A DNA stretch of 64,000 nucleotides from Acidobacteria bacterium Ga0077553 (lineage in GTDB: Bacteria > Acidobacteriota > Terriglobia > Bryobacterales > Bryobacteraceae): positions 32,637 to 96,636 of the forward strand of contig LNFE01000265.1 of the NCBI GenBank assembly GCA_001464575.1, in the 5' to 3' direction. Under the pieces are notes generated by a model, which ran no database searches, was not told the origin of the DNA, and was given only the letters and a program-made list of their open reading frames with translations. Shown piece after piece: positions 1 to 9,101 of this stretch. Both the position numbers and the translations under genes were made by a program. Numbering within the stretch: the first letter of the stretch is position 1; every line of letters begins with the position of its first letter.

Positions 1-2002
1 CTTGAAAGTCGGGGGCAAACGCCGTGATGTTCGGCGGGGTCTGGAAGGTGGGATCGGCGGAGGCGAATAAATTCGGGAATACGGGCGAACGCGCGTCTGT
101 ACCCGGAATCGTGTAGCTCAACACGCGCCGGCCGTTGACCAGCGCGCCGTTGGCACTCGTACCCAGGCTCGGATTGTCAAAAAAGAGCCCGTAGCCGCCG
201 CGCACCACGGTCTTTCCATCCTGGAACGGCGACCAGGAGAAGCCAAAGCGCGGCGCCCAGTTGTTCATATCGTTGTTCACTCGCTGCGAGAGGGCGAAGG
301 GGGCCTGTTCGTCAAGCACGGGATTCAGCACCGCTTCGTAGCGGACGCCGAAATTCAGCGTCAGGCGGGGGGAGATCCGGAACTCATCCTGCAGGAAGAA
401 ATTGACGAAGTGGTACCGCAGCGGCACCGAGTTTTCGCCGAGCTCCTGCGAGAGTTGGGTGTAGGTATAGGGCCGGCTGGTCGCTGGGTCGATGGTTCCG
501 GCTACCGTCCGCAGGTATTGGTCGAGGGGGGTGATGGCGGGCCGCGCCGGATTCGCGGCAAGTCCGCCGAAGGTGAACAGGCGGTTCAGCGCGGCCGTGA
601 TCTGGAACCCGGTGGACTGATAGTCGACACCGGCCTTCAGCGTGTGCCGGCCGAGCGACCACGTGAGGTTGTCGATGATCTGCGTCGACGTCTCGACGCT
701 GGCCGAGCCCGCCAGCGGGTTGACGCCGAAGTTCGCCACGCCCGTAATGTTGATCTGTGCGCCGTTCGGTTGCCCTGGCACGTAGGTGTTGCGCGTCTCC
801 GCGCGCCGGTTGATGCCGAAGCGCAGTTCGTTCAACAGCGTGGGGGAGATGACGGTCGCCAACTGGCCGGCCCCGCCATTCATGCGGTCTTCGAAGGTCA
901 GACTCCGGCTGATGGCCGTCAGTCCACCACCGCCGCCGGGCTGGTCGTTGGTGAAGCGGTTGTAGCGGAGGAAGCCGCTGTTCTTGGAATTCAGGTTGAA
1001 GTTGAGCTTCGCGCTGGGGGTGTGGAAGGTTTCGCCGAAGGGCGAGTCCACAAGGTCGGATGCCGCCAGCCGCAAAGCCTGCGCGTTGGCCGGCAGGATC
1101 GTCACCGGCTGCGGCGTCTTCAGCGGGTTGAACTCGTCGTTGATGAAGAAGAAGAGCTTGTCTTTCTTGAGGGTGCCGGACAGGTTACCGGCCACCATCC
1201 ACCACGTCTGCTCGGCTCGACGTGCGGCCAGCGGGGCGCGCGCGGAGGTGGCGTTGGGCCGGTAGAGGCCCATGCCCGATCCATGCAGTTCATTGCTGCC
1301 GGAGCGGCTGATGACGTTGATGATGCCGCCGGCGGCGCGGCCGAACTCGGCGCTGTAGGCACCCGAGAGCACCTGCATCTCCTGCACCGATTCGGGGGTG
1401 GAGATCACGAGGCGAATCTGGCGGTTGGTCCGCCGCTGCGAGTTGTCGAGGCCGTCGACGGTCCAGGTGGAGCGGTTGTGGCCGCCGAAGGTGAACTGGG
1501 TGGTGCCGAAGCCGGTGGACGGGATTCCTTTCACGCCCGGCCCGAGGAGGTGAAAGTTGTAGACGTTGCGCGAGGTGATGGGCAGGGTGCGCACCGCCCG
1601 CTCGTTCAACACTTCGCCTTGCGCGACATCGCCTACAGTCACCAACGCGGCGTCGGCGTTGACAGTAACGCTTTCGGCCGACGTTCCCACTTTCAACGTG
1701 ATGTCGATGCGACCCTGCTGGCCCACGGTCAGCCGGATGCCGGTCTGCTGATACTCGGAAAACCCGGCCGCCGAAGCCCGCAGCTCGTACTCGCCCACGC
1801 GTAACAGCGGGAAGCGGAAGTATCCTTCCTGGTTGGTGGCGCCGACCACTTCGGCGTTCGTCGCCAGGTTCCGCGCGGTGACTTTAGCGGCGGGAACGGA
1901 CGCGCCGGACTCGTCTCGCACATAACCATTCAAAGCCGCGTCTGTCGCGTTTGACTGCGCCCACAGACCCAGGGGGAGCAGAAGGAATCCAATCAGCTTC
2001 AT
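1..2002 (-). CDS. Oar-type TonB-dependent receptor-like outer-membrane protein (3' end beyond window)
   Basis: The ATG at 2002 begins a signal peptide (MKLIGFLLLPLGLWAQ) followed by a carboxypeptidase-regulatory-like beta-sandwich (LNGYVRDESGASVPAAKVTA and onward, about residues 22-105). A plug-like region follows (ITSRNVYNF, TVDGLDNSQ, SAEFGRAAGG), then a long beta-strand-rich barrel. About 667 residues are inside the window and the gene runs off its start, so the C-terminal barrel strands are missing. In the family (Myxococcus Oar and its acidobacterial expansions) the protein sits in the outer membrane and is thought to move or bind large substrates; the substrate here cannot be inferred. 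The long plus-strand frames in this region are antisense shadows. Confidence 0.85.
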   Translation of the reverse strand, partial: MKLIGFLLLPLGLWAQSNATDAALNGYVRDESGASVPAAKVTARNLATNAEVVGATNQEGYFRFPLLRVGEYELRASAAGFSEYQQTGIRLTVGQQGRIDITLKVGTSAESVTVNADAALVTVGDVAQGEVLNERAVRTLPITSRNVYNFHLLGPGVKGIPSTGFGTTQFTFGGHNRSTWTVDGLDNSQRRTNRQIRLVISTPESVQEMQVLSGAYSAEFGRAAGGIINVISRSGSNELHGSGMGLYRPNATSARAPLAARRAEQTWWMVAGNLSGTLKKDKLFFFINDEFNPLKTPQPVTILPANAQALRLAASDLVDSPFGETFHTPSAKLNFNLNSKNSGFLRYNRFTNDQPGGGGGLTAISRSLTFEDRMNGGAGQLATVISPTLLNELRFGINRRAETRNTYVPGQPNGAQINITGVANFGVNPLAGSASVETSTQIIDNLTWSLGRHTLKAGVDYQSTGFQITAALNRLFTFGGLAANPARPAITPLDQYLRTVAGTIDPATSRPYTYTQLSQELGENSVPLRYHFVNFFLQDEFRISPRLTLNFGVRYEAVLNPVLDEQAPFALSQRVNNDMNNWAPRFGFSWSPFQDGKTVVRGGYGLFFDNPSLGTSANGALVNGRRVLSYTIPGTDARSPVFPNLFASADPTFQTPPNITAFAPDFQ

Positions 2003-2060
2003 ACCGCTCAGGGTAGTCAGCCAATGGTTACGCGACGATCAGCAGACGCTGACAATCTGG

Positions 2061-2885
2061 TTAGAAACCCGGTATTCCCTCGCGAATTCGACGGGAGAAA
2101 TCCGCCGCCCCATCGGCCGCCTTCGCCTTGGCGTTGATCAGGCTCTTGGCCTGCAGCTCCGCGAAGCTTAAGCCCGCCGCATCGAAATTCCCCAATTCAT
2201 ACAGCATTTCCTCCCCTTTCCCGTTGGCGATTTGCCGCCAATCCCAGCGCGAAACTCCGCCAATGCCCCGCGCGACGAGAAAGTCCGTAAACGAGCTGGT
2301 GCAGTTGGCGCTGAGCGCGTTGTACCATTCGGCCTGCTGTCGCGCAGAATTCATCCAGCCGAGATACTCCCGAAATAGAGCTTCGGCGTCCGCTCTGGTG
2401 AGCCGGGTGCGGTAGAGCCGCACCTCTTCATCGGTCCGGATATTCGTTCGCAACCGGATCACGTCCCGCTCATCGGCCAGGATAAAAATCCGCTCGTACT
2501 GGCGAAAGAACCCCCAGATGGCGGAGTAGCTTTCGCCGGCCTCCTTGCGCGCCTCAACCGAAGCGGTCAGGTATCCCGCCGGCCCGAAATCAAAGCTGAC
2601 CAGGGCGTGCGCGATCCAGGACGATCCCCAGTGGGACACGAACAGGTCGACGCCTTTCAGGTCGCTGATTTTTACCGTCCGGTCGTCCCAGCGCGCATCG
2701 AAGTCCGTCTCCGTCCGGTAATGAAAGTTCCGCACATTGTGCAGCCGCACGGTGTCGCCGTCCCGCTCGGCCCAGGCGGTCCGGGCAACATCCGGCTGCC
2801 AGTTCCGGTCGTTCGAGGGGACCCGGCTGACCCACCAGGCTCCCGCGGCGATCACCAGCACGGCCGCCCCAAGTCTGAGCCTCAT
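2061..2885 (-). CDS. DUF4105-family membrane/periplasmic protein
   Basis: This 274-residue protein has one N-terminal hydrophobic segment (LRLGAAVLVIAAGAWWV) and then a DUF4105-like domain. The recognisable strings are VRNFHYRTETDF, VDLFVSHWGS and a late NCTSSF, matching the Lnb-N-type cysteine-protease-like fold. In that family the NC motif supplies the presumed catalytic Cys, so a peptidase-like role in the envelope is possible but unproven. The ATG at 2885 overlaps the upstream kinase stop in an ATGA, so it is translationally coupled and is probably the output or accessory protein of the ECF/kinase module. An earlier in-frame start exists but would overlap the kinase more deeply. Confidence 0.75.
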   Translation of the reverse strand: MRLRLGAAVLVIAAGAWWVSRVPSNDRNWQPDVARTAWAERDGDTVRLHNVRNFHYRTETDFDARWDDRTVKISDLKGVDLFVSHWGSSWIAHALVSFDFGPAGYLTASVEARKEAGESYSAIWGFFRQYERIFILADERDVIRLRTNIRTDEEVRLYRTRLTRADAEALFREYLGWMNSARQQAEWYNALSANCTSSFTDFLVARGIGGVSRWDWRQIANGKGEEMLYELGNFDAAGLSFAELQAKSLINAKAKAADGAADFSRRIREGIPGF

Positions 2886-5416
2886 TGTTGCGCCCTCTTG
2901 GTCCAACGCTTCACCCAGTCCGCCCGCCAGCCCCCCGCCCGGTTTTTTTCAAACAGCGCCTGGAGCGGTTCGAGCGTCCGCCGGGCCTCTGGCTTCTGGC
3001 CCACGCAGGCCAATGCCGCACCCACCGCGGACTCCGCAAACTGGCTCATCCAGTGCGTCGGCTTCACAACGCCGGCCACCAGTTCGCGGCCGGCCCGGGC
3101 TGTCGCCAAGGCCTCTTTTCCCCGCGCCAATTCCACTTGCGCCGCCGCGAGAATCACCCGGGCAAAGCCCCGTTCAATGCGGGGCGGGGGCAACTGTTTA
3201 TCCAGTCCCGTCACCGCCTCCTGGGCCAGCGCCACCGCCTCGGCGTAGCGTTCCTGCTCCAGCCGCACGTAAGCCAGCTTCACCAATACACGCTGGTAGG
3301 TCACGCTCTCCCGTCCCGCCAGCCGCACCTGCTTCTCTTTGAGGATCGCGAGCGTCTCCCCGGCCGCGTTCAGGTCTCCGGCGGCCTGCTGGGCGACGGC
3401 GTAGTTGGATATCGACACGAGAAGTTCCCGGCTATCTTCGCCCAGGAACTTCGCGTAGAGCGCATGGGCTTCGCGGTACGCCTTGCCGGCTTCGTCGAAA
3501 CGCTTGAGGCTCCCCACGGTGTTCGCCAGATTGTTCAGCGTCCGCGCGAGCTTGGCGTGGCCATCGGGATAGAGCTTGCGCTGTAGCGCCAGGGCCTCGC
3601 GAAACGCGGCCTCGCTATCGGGGAAACGGCCTTGCCGGAAGTAGAGGCTCCCCAGCGCCTCCAGCGTCTCGGCGATGGTGGTGGCTTGCCCACCGCCTTT
3701 GGCCAACGCCAGAGACTCCCGGTACGCCGCCTCGGCGCCCGCGTACTCATTGCTATCGCCAAGCGTCATCCCGTAGCTGCGCAGGATCCGCGCGCGCGTC
3801 TGGCTGTCGAGGCCGCTCGCCGGCAAGAGCCCCGCGGCTTCTCGGCATGCTGTCACCGCGGCGGCTACTTTCGCCGCCTGATGCAGCGCCAGGCACTGAT
3901 GTTCCAGCGCTTCGGCCAGCACGCCGGGCGCCTGCCCGCGCGCCAGCGCCACCGCCCTCTCTCCGCTCACCGCGGCAGCGGCCGCCTGAGCCATTTGGCT
4001 CTGTCCTTCGGCCAGATAGCCGTAGGCGCTGCTGGCGCGCAGAGCTTCCCTTCGGGTCGCATACGCCTCCGCCAACTCTGCGAACAAGGCGTTGGCCTTT
4101 TCGTATAAGCCCAAGCCGAAGTAGGCCTCCGCCATCGTCTCCAACAGATCCAACCGCGTCGCCTCCTCCATCTGCGATTCCCGAATCCGCCGTGCTCCGG
4201 CGTCGAGCAGCTCGCGGGTCGTCAGCCGGTTGCCCTGGTTCTGTTCGGGGTCGGAGGCCCGGAACAGCCCGCGCAGAAATCCGGCCACCGTCTCGGCGCG
4301 TTGCCGCTCTTGCTCCACTTGCCGCTTCTGCTGGTATGTCACTGCGGCGAAGGCCACGAGCATCAGCGCCGCCAGCGCCCCCGCGCCGACCGCCACCCGG
4401 TTCCGCCGGATGAACTTGCCGGCGAGGTACTGCCAGGTGCCCTGCCGCGCCGCTACCGGCAACCCGCTCAGCCACCGTTCGAGATCGAGAGCCATCTCCG
4501 CCGCGGATTCATAGCGCTGTTCTGGTTCCTCCCGCGTGGCCTTGGCCGCAATCGCCCGCAGATCCTCGTCCGCTTCGGCTCCTGCTAACTCCCGCCACAC
4601 CATGCCCAGCGAATAGAGGTCCGCCGCCGTCGTCACAGCCCCGCCGCCCATCTGTTCCGGGCTGGCGTAGGCCGGCGTCGCCGCGCGGAACAAGGTGGCC
4701 GTCTGGTCTCCAGGCAGCCCCCACTCGCCCGGATCGAGAGGCTTGGCGATGCCGAAATCCAGGAGCTTCACGGTGCCTTCGGCGGTCACCAGAATATTCG
4801 ATGGCTTGAGGTCCCGGTGCACGAGCAGCCGCTGGTGGGCAAAGTGCACCACCCGCGCCACGTCCGCCATCAGACGGACACGCTCCCGCATCGGCTGCCG
4901 CGCGCCATACGTCACCAGGTCGACGCCCTCCACATACTCCAAAACCAGATACGGAACGCCTTCGTCCGATATGCCGCCGTCCAGCAGCCGGCAGATGTTG
5001 GGGTGCTCCAGCTTGGCGATGATTTGCCGTTCGCTCTCGAACCGGCTCAGGATCTGCCGCTGCAGCTCTTCGGGCAGCAGCGCAGGAAGCGCAATCAGCT
5101 TGATGGCCGCCCGTTGCCGGTAGCCCCCCTCAATCCGCTCCGCGTGGTGCACCACGCTCATCCCGCCCTGCCCCAGAACCTCCTGCAGTTGCCAAACCCC
5201 CAGCTGCTGGCCCGGCCCCAGCCGGCGCGCCTGTAGCAGGGGAGTTTCGAGGAAACCCTCGGCCTGCTCCTGCGCCGCCAGCAGCGATTCGACCTCTTGC
5301 CGCACCCGCGCGTTCAACCGCTGCAATCCCGCGGTCCTTTCGGCCGGCGCAAGTTCGGCCAACTCTTCGAAGGCCTCGGACGCCTGTCGCAGTTCGTCCG
5401 TACTGAGGGGCGGCAT
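2882..5416 (-). CDS. membrane serine/threonine protein kinase with periplasmic TPR array
   Basis: An 844-residue PknB-type kinase. Residues 1-60 are a helical leader typical of acidobacterial kinases encoded after ECF sigma factors. The kinase domain spans about 76-320: a modified Gly-rich loop LGQGGMSVV, Lys106, HRD at 200-202, DFG at 220-222 and the ASPEQ activation-end motif. A transmembrane helix lies at about 341-361 and the remaining ~480 residues are TPR-like helical repeats, expected outside the membrane. The start codon overlaps the sigma stop (TGATG), and its own stop overlaps the DUF4105 start. The likely job is to sense an envelope signal through the TPRs and phosphorylate a cytoplasmic target, with the neighbouring sigma factor the obvious candidate. 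That partnership is inferred from gene order. Confidence 0.9.
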   Translation of the reverse strand: MPPLSTDELRQASEAFEELAELAPAERTAGLQRLNARVRQEVESLLAAQEQAEGFLETPLLQARRLGPGQQLGVWQLQEVLGQGGMSVVHHAERIEGGYRQRAAIKLIALPALLPEELQRQILSRFESERQIIAKLEHPNICRLLDGGISDEGVPYLVLEYVEGVDLVTYGARQPMRERVRLMADVARVVHFAHQRLLVHRDLKPSNILVTAEGTVKLLDFGIAKPLDPGEWGLPGDQTATLFRAATPAYASPEQMGGGAVTTAADLYSLGMVWRELAGAEADEDLRAIAAKATREEPEQRYESAAEMALDLERWLSGLPVAARQGTWQYLAGKFIRRNRVAVGAGALAALMLVAFAAVTYQQKRQVEQERQRAETVAGFLRGLFRASDPEQNQGNRLTTRELLDAGARRIRESQMEEATRLDLLETMAEAYFGLGLYEKANALFAELAEAYATRREALRASSAYGYLAEGQSQMAQAAAAAVSGERAVALARGQAPGVLAEALEHQCLALHQAAKVAAAVTACREAAGLLPASGLDSQTRARILRSYGMTLGDSNEYAGAEAAYRESLALAKGGGQATTIAETLEALGSLYFRQGRFPDSEAAFREALALQRKLYPDGHAKLARTLNNLANTVGSLKRFDEAGKAYREAHALYAKFLGEDSRELLVSISNYAVAQQAAGDLNAAGETLAILKEKQVRLAGRESVTYQRVLVKLAYVRLEQERYAEAVALAQEAVTGLDKQLPPPRIERGFARVILAAAQVELARGKEALATARAGRELVAGVVKPTHWMSQFAESAVGAALACVGQKPEARRTLEPLQALFEKNRAGGWRADWVKRWTKRAQQ

Positions 5417-5958
5417 CACGCCCCGCTCAACTCCCGGTACAGCCATGTCCTCGCGTAGCTCCAATCCCGCTTCACGGTGACGAGCGAAACCTCCAGCGCT
5501 TCGGCAATCTCCGGAAACTCCATCCCGCCGAAGAACCGCATCTCCACGACTTGCGCCTTCCGTTCGCTGACGGACGAGAGCTTCTCCATCGCCCGGTCGA
5601 GGTCCAGCAGCTCCTCCGGCCGGAGCGTCATATCGCCCGAAACCACCTGGATCGAATCGTCGATCGAGATGGGGTCCACACCGCCATTTCGTTTTGCCGC
5701 CAAGCGGGCCCGCGTTGCGTCCACCAGGATCAATCGCATCGCATGCCCGGCCAAAGCCAGGAAGTGGGTCTTCGATTTCCAGTGCCCGCCCGAGAGCTTT
5801 ACCCACGCCTCGTTTACCAATGCGGTTGGTTGCAGCATGTGTTCGCCCGCGCGGGAACGATACAACTGAATCGCGGCCAGTTTGCGCAACTCGGAATAGA
5901 GATCAGGAAGGTCGAGCGACTTAGGGTCCGACGCCGGCATAAGGAGTTGATCTAACAC
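5416..5958 (-). CDS. ECF-family RNA polymerase sigma factor (TIGR02999-like)
   Basis: A 180-residue ECF sigma factor with region 2 (DLYSELRKLAA, LQPTALVNEAWVKL, KTHFLALAGHAMRLILVD) and region 4 (LSSVSERKAQVVEMRFFGGMEFPEIAEAL and a recognition helix around VSLVTVKRDW). The pattern is that of the acidobacterial/planctomycete ECF group whose genes precede Ser/Thr kinases. No anti-sigma gene is adjacent; the coupled kinase takes that place, suggesting control by phosphorylation. The start is uncertain: GTG 5958 gives 180 residues and ATG 5940 gives 174, and neither has a clear Shine-Dalgarno. The gene begins 48 bp after the globin gene, so both modules may be one transcript. Confidence 0.9.
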   Translation of the reverse strand: MLDQLLMPASDPKSLDLPDLYSELRKLAAIQLYRSRAGEHMLQPTALVNEAWVKLSGGHWKSKTHFLALAGHAMRLILVDATRARLAAKRNGGVDPISIDDSIQVVSGDMTLRPEELLDLDRAMEKLSSVSERKAQVVEMRFFGGMEFPEIAEALEVSLVTVKRDWSYARTWLYRELSGA

Positions 5959-6006
5959 GAAAGGTTACCAGACATCCGTTCACGCGGATTGCCGCGGGAA
6001 GAGCCA

Positions 6007-6411
6007 TCAGCCCGCCCCCGCGATCATCTCGAGGCTGACCGTTCGCAGCAGCTTCTGCCACGCCTCCCGGGTGGATGCGGAGCAGCCGCCTTCGAGAGCA
6101 CGGGTAATCGCCCACAAGAGCGCCTGCTCCACCAGCGCATAGTGCCGTTCTTCCACCCCAAGATCCCGATGCTGCTTACCCAGTTCCCGCAGCTTCGGCT
6201 TGAGCGCATCGAGATGGTCCAGGCCATCCACGGCCACCTGCAGGGTGGCGACCAGCTTGGCTGCCTGCTCCTTCATAGGAGCCTTGAACATGCTTCGCAA
6301 ACTCGGGTCGAGTTCGAATAAGCGCCCGTAGAACAGCATCACCATGGGCTGGGCGACATCTTGCAACGCCTCAAAACTGTTCCGCACCAGCTGCTTTTCT
6401 TCCCGCGTCAC
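6007..6411 (-). CDS. single-domain globin coupled to an ECF sigma/kinase module
   Basis: A 134-residue globin. Tyr28 (B10), Phe42 (CD1), Gln49 (E7) and His81 (proximal F8) are in register with bacterial flavohaemoglobin/Vgb-type globin domains. A polar Tyr/Gln distal pocket suits binding of O2 or NO. There is no reductase domain and no membrane segment. The GTG start overlaps the kinase stop as GTGA, so translation is coupled to the kinase. Placed directly after a sigma factor and a kinase, it may be a haem-based gas sensor or NO-protection protein whose level is tied to that module. The globin assignment rests on motif spacing; the signalling role is inference. Confidence 0.82.
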   Translation of the reverse strand: MTREEKQLVRNSFEALQDVAQPMVMLFYGRLFELDPSLRSMFKAPMKEQAAKLVATLQVAVDGLDHLDALKPKLRELGKQHRDLGVEERHYALVEQALLWAITRALEGGCSASTREAWQKLLRTVSLEMIAGAG

Positions 6412-9101
6412 TCGATGGTTACTCCCCGGCGCTTGGCCAATTCGACGAAGCGCAAATAGTCTTTTTCAAAGTTCGGCTGCCAGCCGGGCTTGCCCCGGAC
6501 CCGGTCCCACGCCGCTTTCACTTCGGCTGCCCGCCTCCCGAATTCGGCAGGCGGCAGCGAGTTGCCCACCTGGGCAATTTCTAACCCGATCAGTGCTCCC
6601 TTGGCGCGGTTCAAATCGCCGGACATCGTCCCGGCTTTTTCTCTCTGCGCGGTCGCCGCGATCTCGGCTTCGAGGGCCGCGGAATCCTGACCGGACTCGC
6701 GCATCGTCACGGCTATCCGGCCCAAGGCCTCCATCAGAAGCCGCGCGACGTTACCTTGTTGCGTTGAAAGGACTATTCGGGCGTTGGCAGCCGCCTCGCG
6801 CCAATTCGCCAACGCCTCGGCGGTCCGCCGTTCTTCCTTTAAAGCAATCCCGAACTGCCACTGCGTGTAGGAGAGATTCATCCGCATCGTTTGATTCTTC
6901 GGGTTTTTCTCGACCGCCTGCCCAATCGTGTCGAGAGCTTCCCGGAACCGGTTGAGCCGCGCCGGACCATCCGTTACCGCGGCCACCCGCATCCGCGCGA
7001 TGCCCAGATCTCCCAGCGCCCGCTGGTCATCGGCGTCCGCCGCCAGTAACTCCTCGGCGATCTTCGTCATCTCCGCATACGCGACCAGCGCCTTGGCCCG
7101 GTTCCCCATGCTGGACGATGTGGGGCTGCCCTCGACGTCGCCCACGTGGCTCCAGGCCAGCATTAACTCCCGCTTCGTCCGGCTGCTGTTCGGTTCCTGC
7201 GCCAGCGCCTTTTTGAGCGCCTCGACCGAGCCCAGATACTGGTCTCGCGCCTCTTCCAGTTGGCCCTTGCGCGCCAGCGCCATGCCGACCCCAGACGCCG
7301 CCGAAGCCCGCGACATCTGCCACTCCATCTTGTCCGGCTCCGCCGTGGCCAACGAGGCGTAGACCGCCGCTGCCTGCCGCGCGCTCGTGAGCGAGGCGTC
7401 AATGTTATCGAGCAACCGCTGGTTCCGGCTAGAGGCGAGTTCCGCCCCGGCCAAATGGCTCAGCAACTGCCGGTCGCCACCCTCTTCAAGGGCCTTGCGG
7501 GCCCGGCGTACCGCCTCGTCAAAGTGCTCCTGCGCCACGCTCAACTTGCCGGTGTACGCCGCGACGTCCCCCTGGTGACGAATCGCTTCAATCGCTATCG
7601 CCGTGCCGCCGCCGGCGTCGGCGAGCTCCCGTGCCCGCATGTAGCTCTTCTGGGCGCCTTCGGTGTCCCCGAGATTGGAACCTAGCACCCAGCCCTGCAC
7701 GTCGCCAATCCGCAACCAGCCAGCGGCCAGATCCCGGGCCAGCGAAGGATCGCCCTTCGCGTCGGCCGATAGCCGTTCCAGATATTCCAGCGCCGTCGAC
7801 ACGATCAACCGCCGGGCCTTGGTGGAACCGGGCAATTCGCGCACCGCGTCATGAACGTCGAACACGAACCGGTTGGCTAACTGGCGCACCTCCTGCAAGC
7901 GCTGCTCGGCGAGCCGCCGCTGCCGTTCGGCGTAAAGCAAGCCGCCGGCCAGCACCATCACGGTCACCGCTGTCGCCAGCACGAGGCGGTGATGCCGTTC
8001 CATGAACTTCCGGGTTCGGTACCAGACCGAGTCCGGGGCCGCCACCACCGGACGATTGTCGAGATGCCGCCGGATGTCTTCGGCGAACTGTTCGACGGTG
8101 CCATAGCGTCGCGCCGGATCCTTCGCCATTGCGCGCATCAGGATGTTATCGATGTCGCCGCGCAGCTCCGGCCGCGCTGCACTGGCGCGCACGGTGGGCG
8201 TTTCGCAGATGGCGCGCTCCAGTTCGAGGGGCGTATACTTGCCGATCTTGTGCGGGCGGGTTCCGGTGAGGAGTTCATAGAGAACCGCGCCTAAAGAATA
8301 GGTGTCGCTGGCCACCGTCACCGGTTCGCCCCGCACCTGCTCCGGGCTAGCGTAGTCCGGGGTCATCATGCCCATGCCCTGGGTCATGGTCTCGGCGGCT
8401 TCCATGGGGTTGGCCAGGAGCAGCTTGCAGATGCCGAAATCCAGTAGACGCGGCGTACCGTTCTCCTCAACGAGGATGTTGCCGGGCTTCAGATCGCGAT
8501 GGACCACGAAACGGCTGTGCGCGTAGGTGACGGCCGCGCACACGGGAAGAAACAGGCGGAGGCGGTCGGCTACCGAAAGCTGCTTGTCCTGACAGTACTG
8601 CGTGATGGGGACGCCCGGAATGTACTCCATGACGAAGTACGGTTCGCCGGTTTGCGAGGTTCCCCCATCGAGAAGACGGGCGATATTGGGATGCTCCAGA
8701 CTGGCGAGCACCTGCCGTTCCCGCTTGAACCGGGCGAGCAGGAAGTCGGTATCCATGCCCGGCGTGACGAGTTTGATCGCGACATCTTTGTCATAGACGT
8801 CATCGGTACGCTTGCCCAGGTAGACCGTGCCCATGCCGCCCCGGCCCAGTTCCCGCAGGAGTTCGTAAGGACCGACGAAGCGGGTTCGGGGCGTGGTCTC
8901 CAGGTCGAGCACCGCGCTCTTCACGCTCCCGGCTAGGTTCGACTTGGTCTGGGCGTCGCTGGCCAGCAGACCGGCGACTTCGCGCTTCATCTCGTCGTCG
9001 CCGGCGCACTCCCGTTCGAGCCAGGCCTCCCGGGCGGTGGCAGGCTCCTCGAGCGCCCGGTTAAACAGGTCTTCGGCCTGCTTCCACCGCTCCGGCGTCA
9101 T
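6408..9101 (-). CDS. membrane serine/threonine protein kinase with extracytoplasmic helical repeats
   Basis: An 897-residue kinase of the same architecture as the one at 2882-5416. It has a helical leader (1-70), a kinase domain about 79-350 (LGRGGMGTVYLG loop, Lys110, HRD 201-203, DFG 221-223, ASPEQ), a transmembrane helix about 373-390, and a ~500-residue helical-repeat tail resembling TPRs. All catalytic residues are present. The ATG at 9101 overlaps the stop of the upstream sigma gene (ATGA), and its stop overlaps the globin GTG. ATG 9101 was preferred to an upstream in-frame ATG because it gives the overlap and the standard MTPERW-type start seen in the family. Confidence 0.9.
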   Translation of the reverse strand: MTPERWKQAEDLFNRALEEPATAREAWLERECAGDDEMKREVAGLLASDAQTKSNLAGSVKSAVLDLETTPRTRFVGPYELLRELGRGGMGTVYLGKRTDDVYDKDVAIKLVTPGMDTDFLLARFKRERQVLASLEHPNIARLLDGGTSQTGEPYFVMEYIPGVPITQYCQDKQLSVADRLRLFLPVCAAVTYAHSRFVVHRDLKPGNILVEENGTPRLLDFGICKLLLANPMEAAETMTQGMGMMTPDYASPEQVRGEPVTVASDTYSLGAVLYELLTGTRPHKIGKYTPLELERAICETPTVRASAARPELRGDIDNILMRAMAKDPARRYGTVEQFAEDIRRHLDNRPVVAAPDSVWYRTRKFMERHHRLVLATAVTVMVLAGGLLYAERQRRLAEQRLQEVRQLANRFVFDVHDAVRELPGSTKARRLIVSTALEYLERLSADAKGDPSLARDLAAGWLRIGDVQGWVLGSNLGDTEGAQKSYMRARELADAGGGTAIAIEAIRHQGDVAAYTGKLSVAQEHFDEAVRRARKALEEGGDRQLLSHLAGAELASSRNQRLLDNIDASLTSARQAAAVYASLATAEPDKMEWQMSRASAASGVGMALARKGQLEEARDQYLGSVEALKKALAQEPNSSRTKRELMLAWSHVGDVEGSPTSSSMGNRAKALVAYAEMTKIAEELLAADADDQRALGDLGIARMRVAAVTDGPARLNRFREALDTIGQAVEKNPKNQTMRMNLSYTQWQFGIALKEERRTAEALANWREAAANARIVLSTQQGNVARLLMEALGRIAVTMRESGQDSAALEAEIAATAQREKAGTMSGDLNRAKGALIGLEIAQVGNSLPPAEFGRRAAEVKAAWDRVRGKPGWQPNFEKDYLRFVELAKRRGVTIE

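Noticed and set aside
410..1804. A 464-residue open frame on the plus strand
   Set aside because: It is antisense to the clearly coding Oar-type receptor frame and has the biased composition of a shadow frame in GC-rich DNA.
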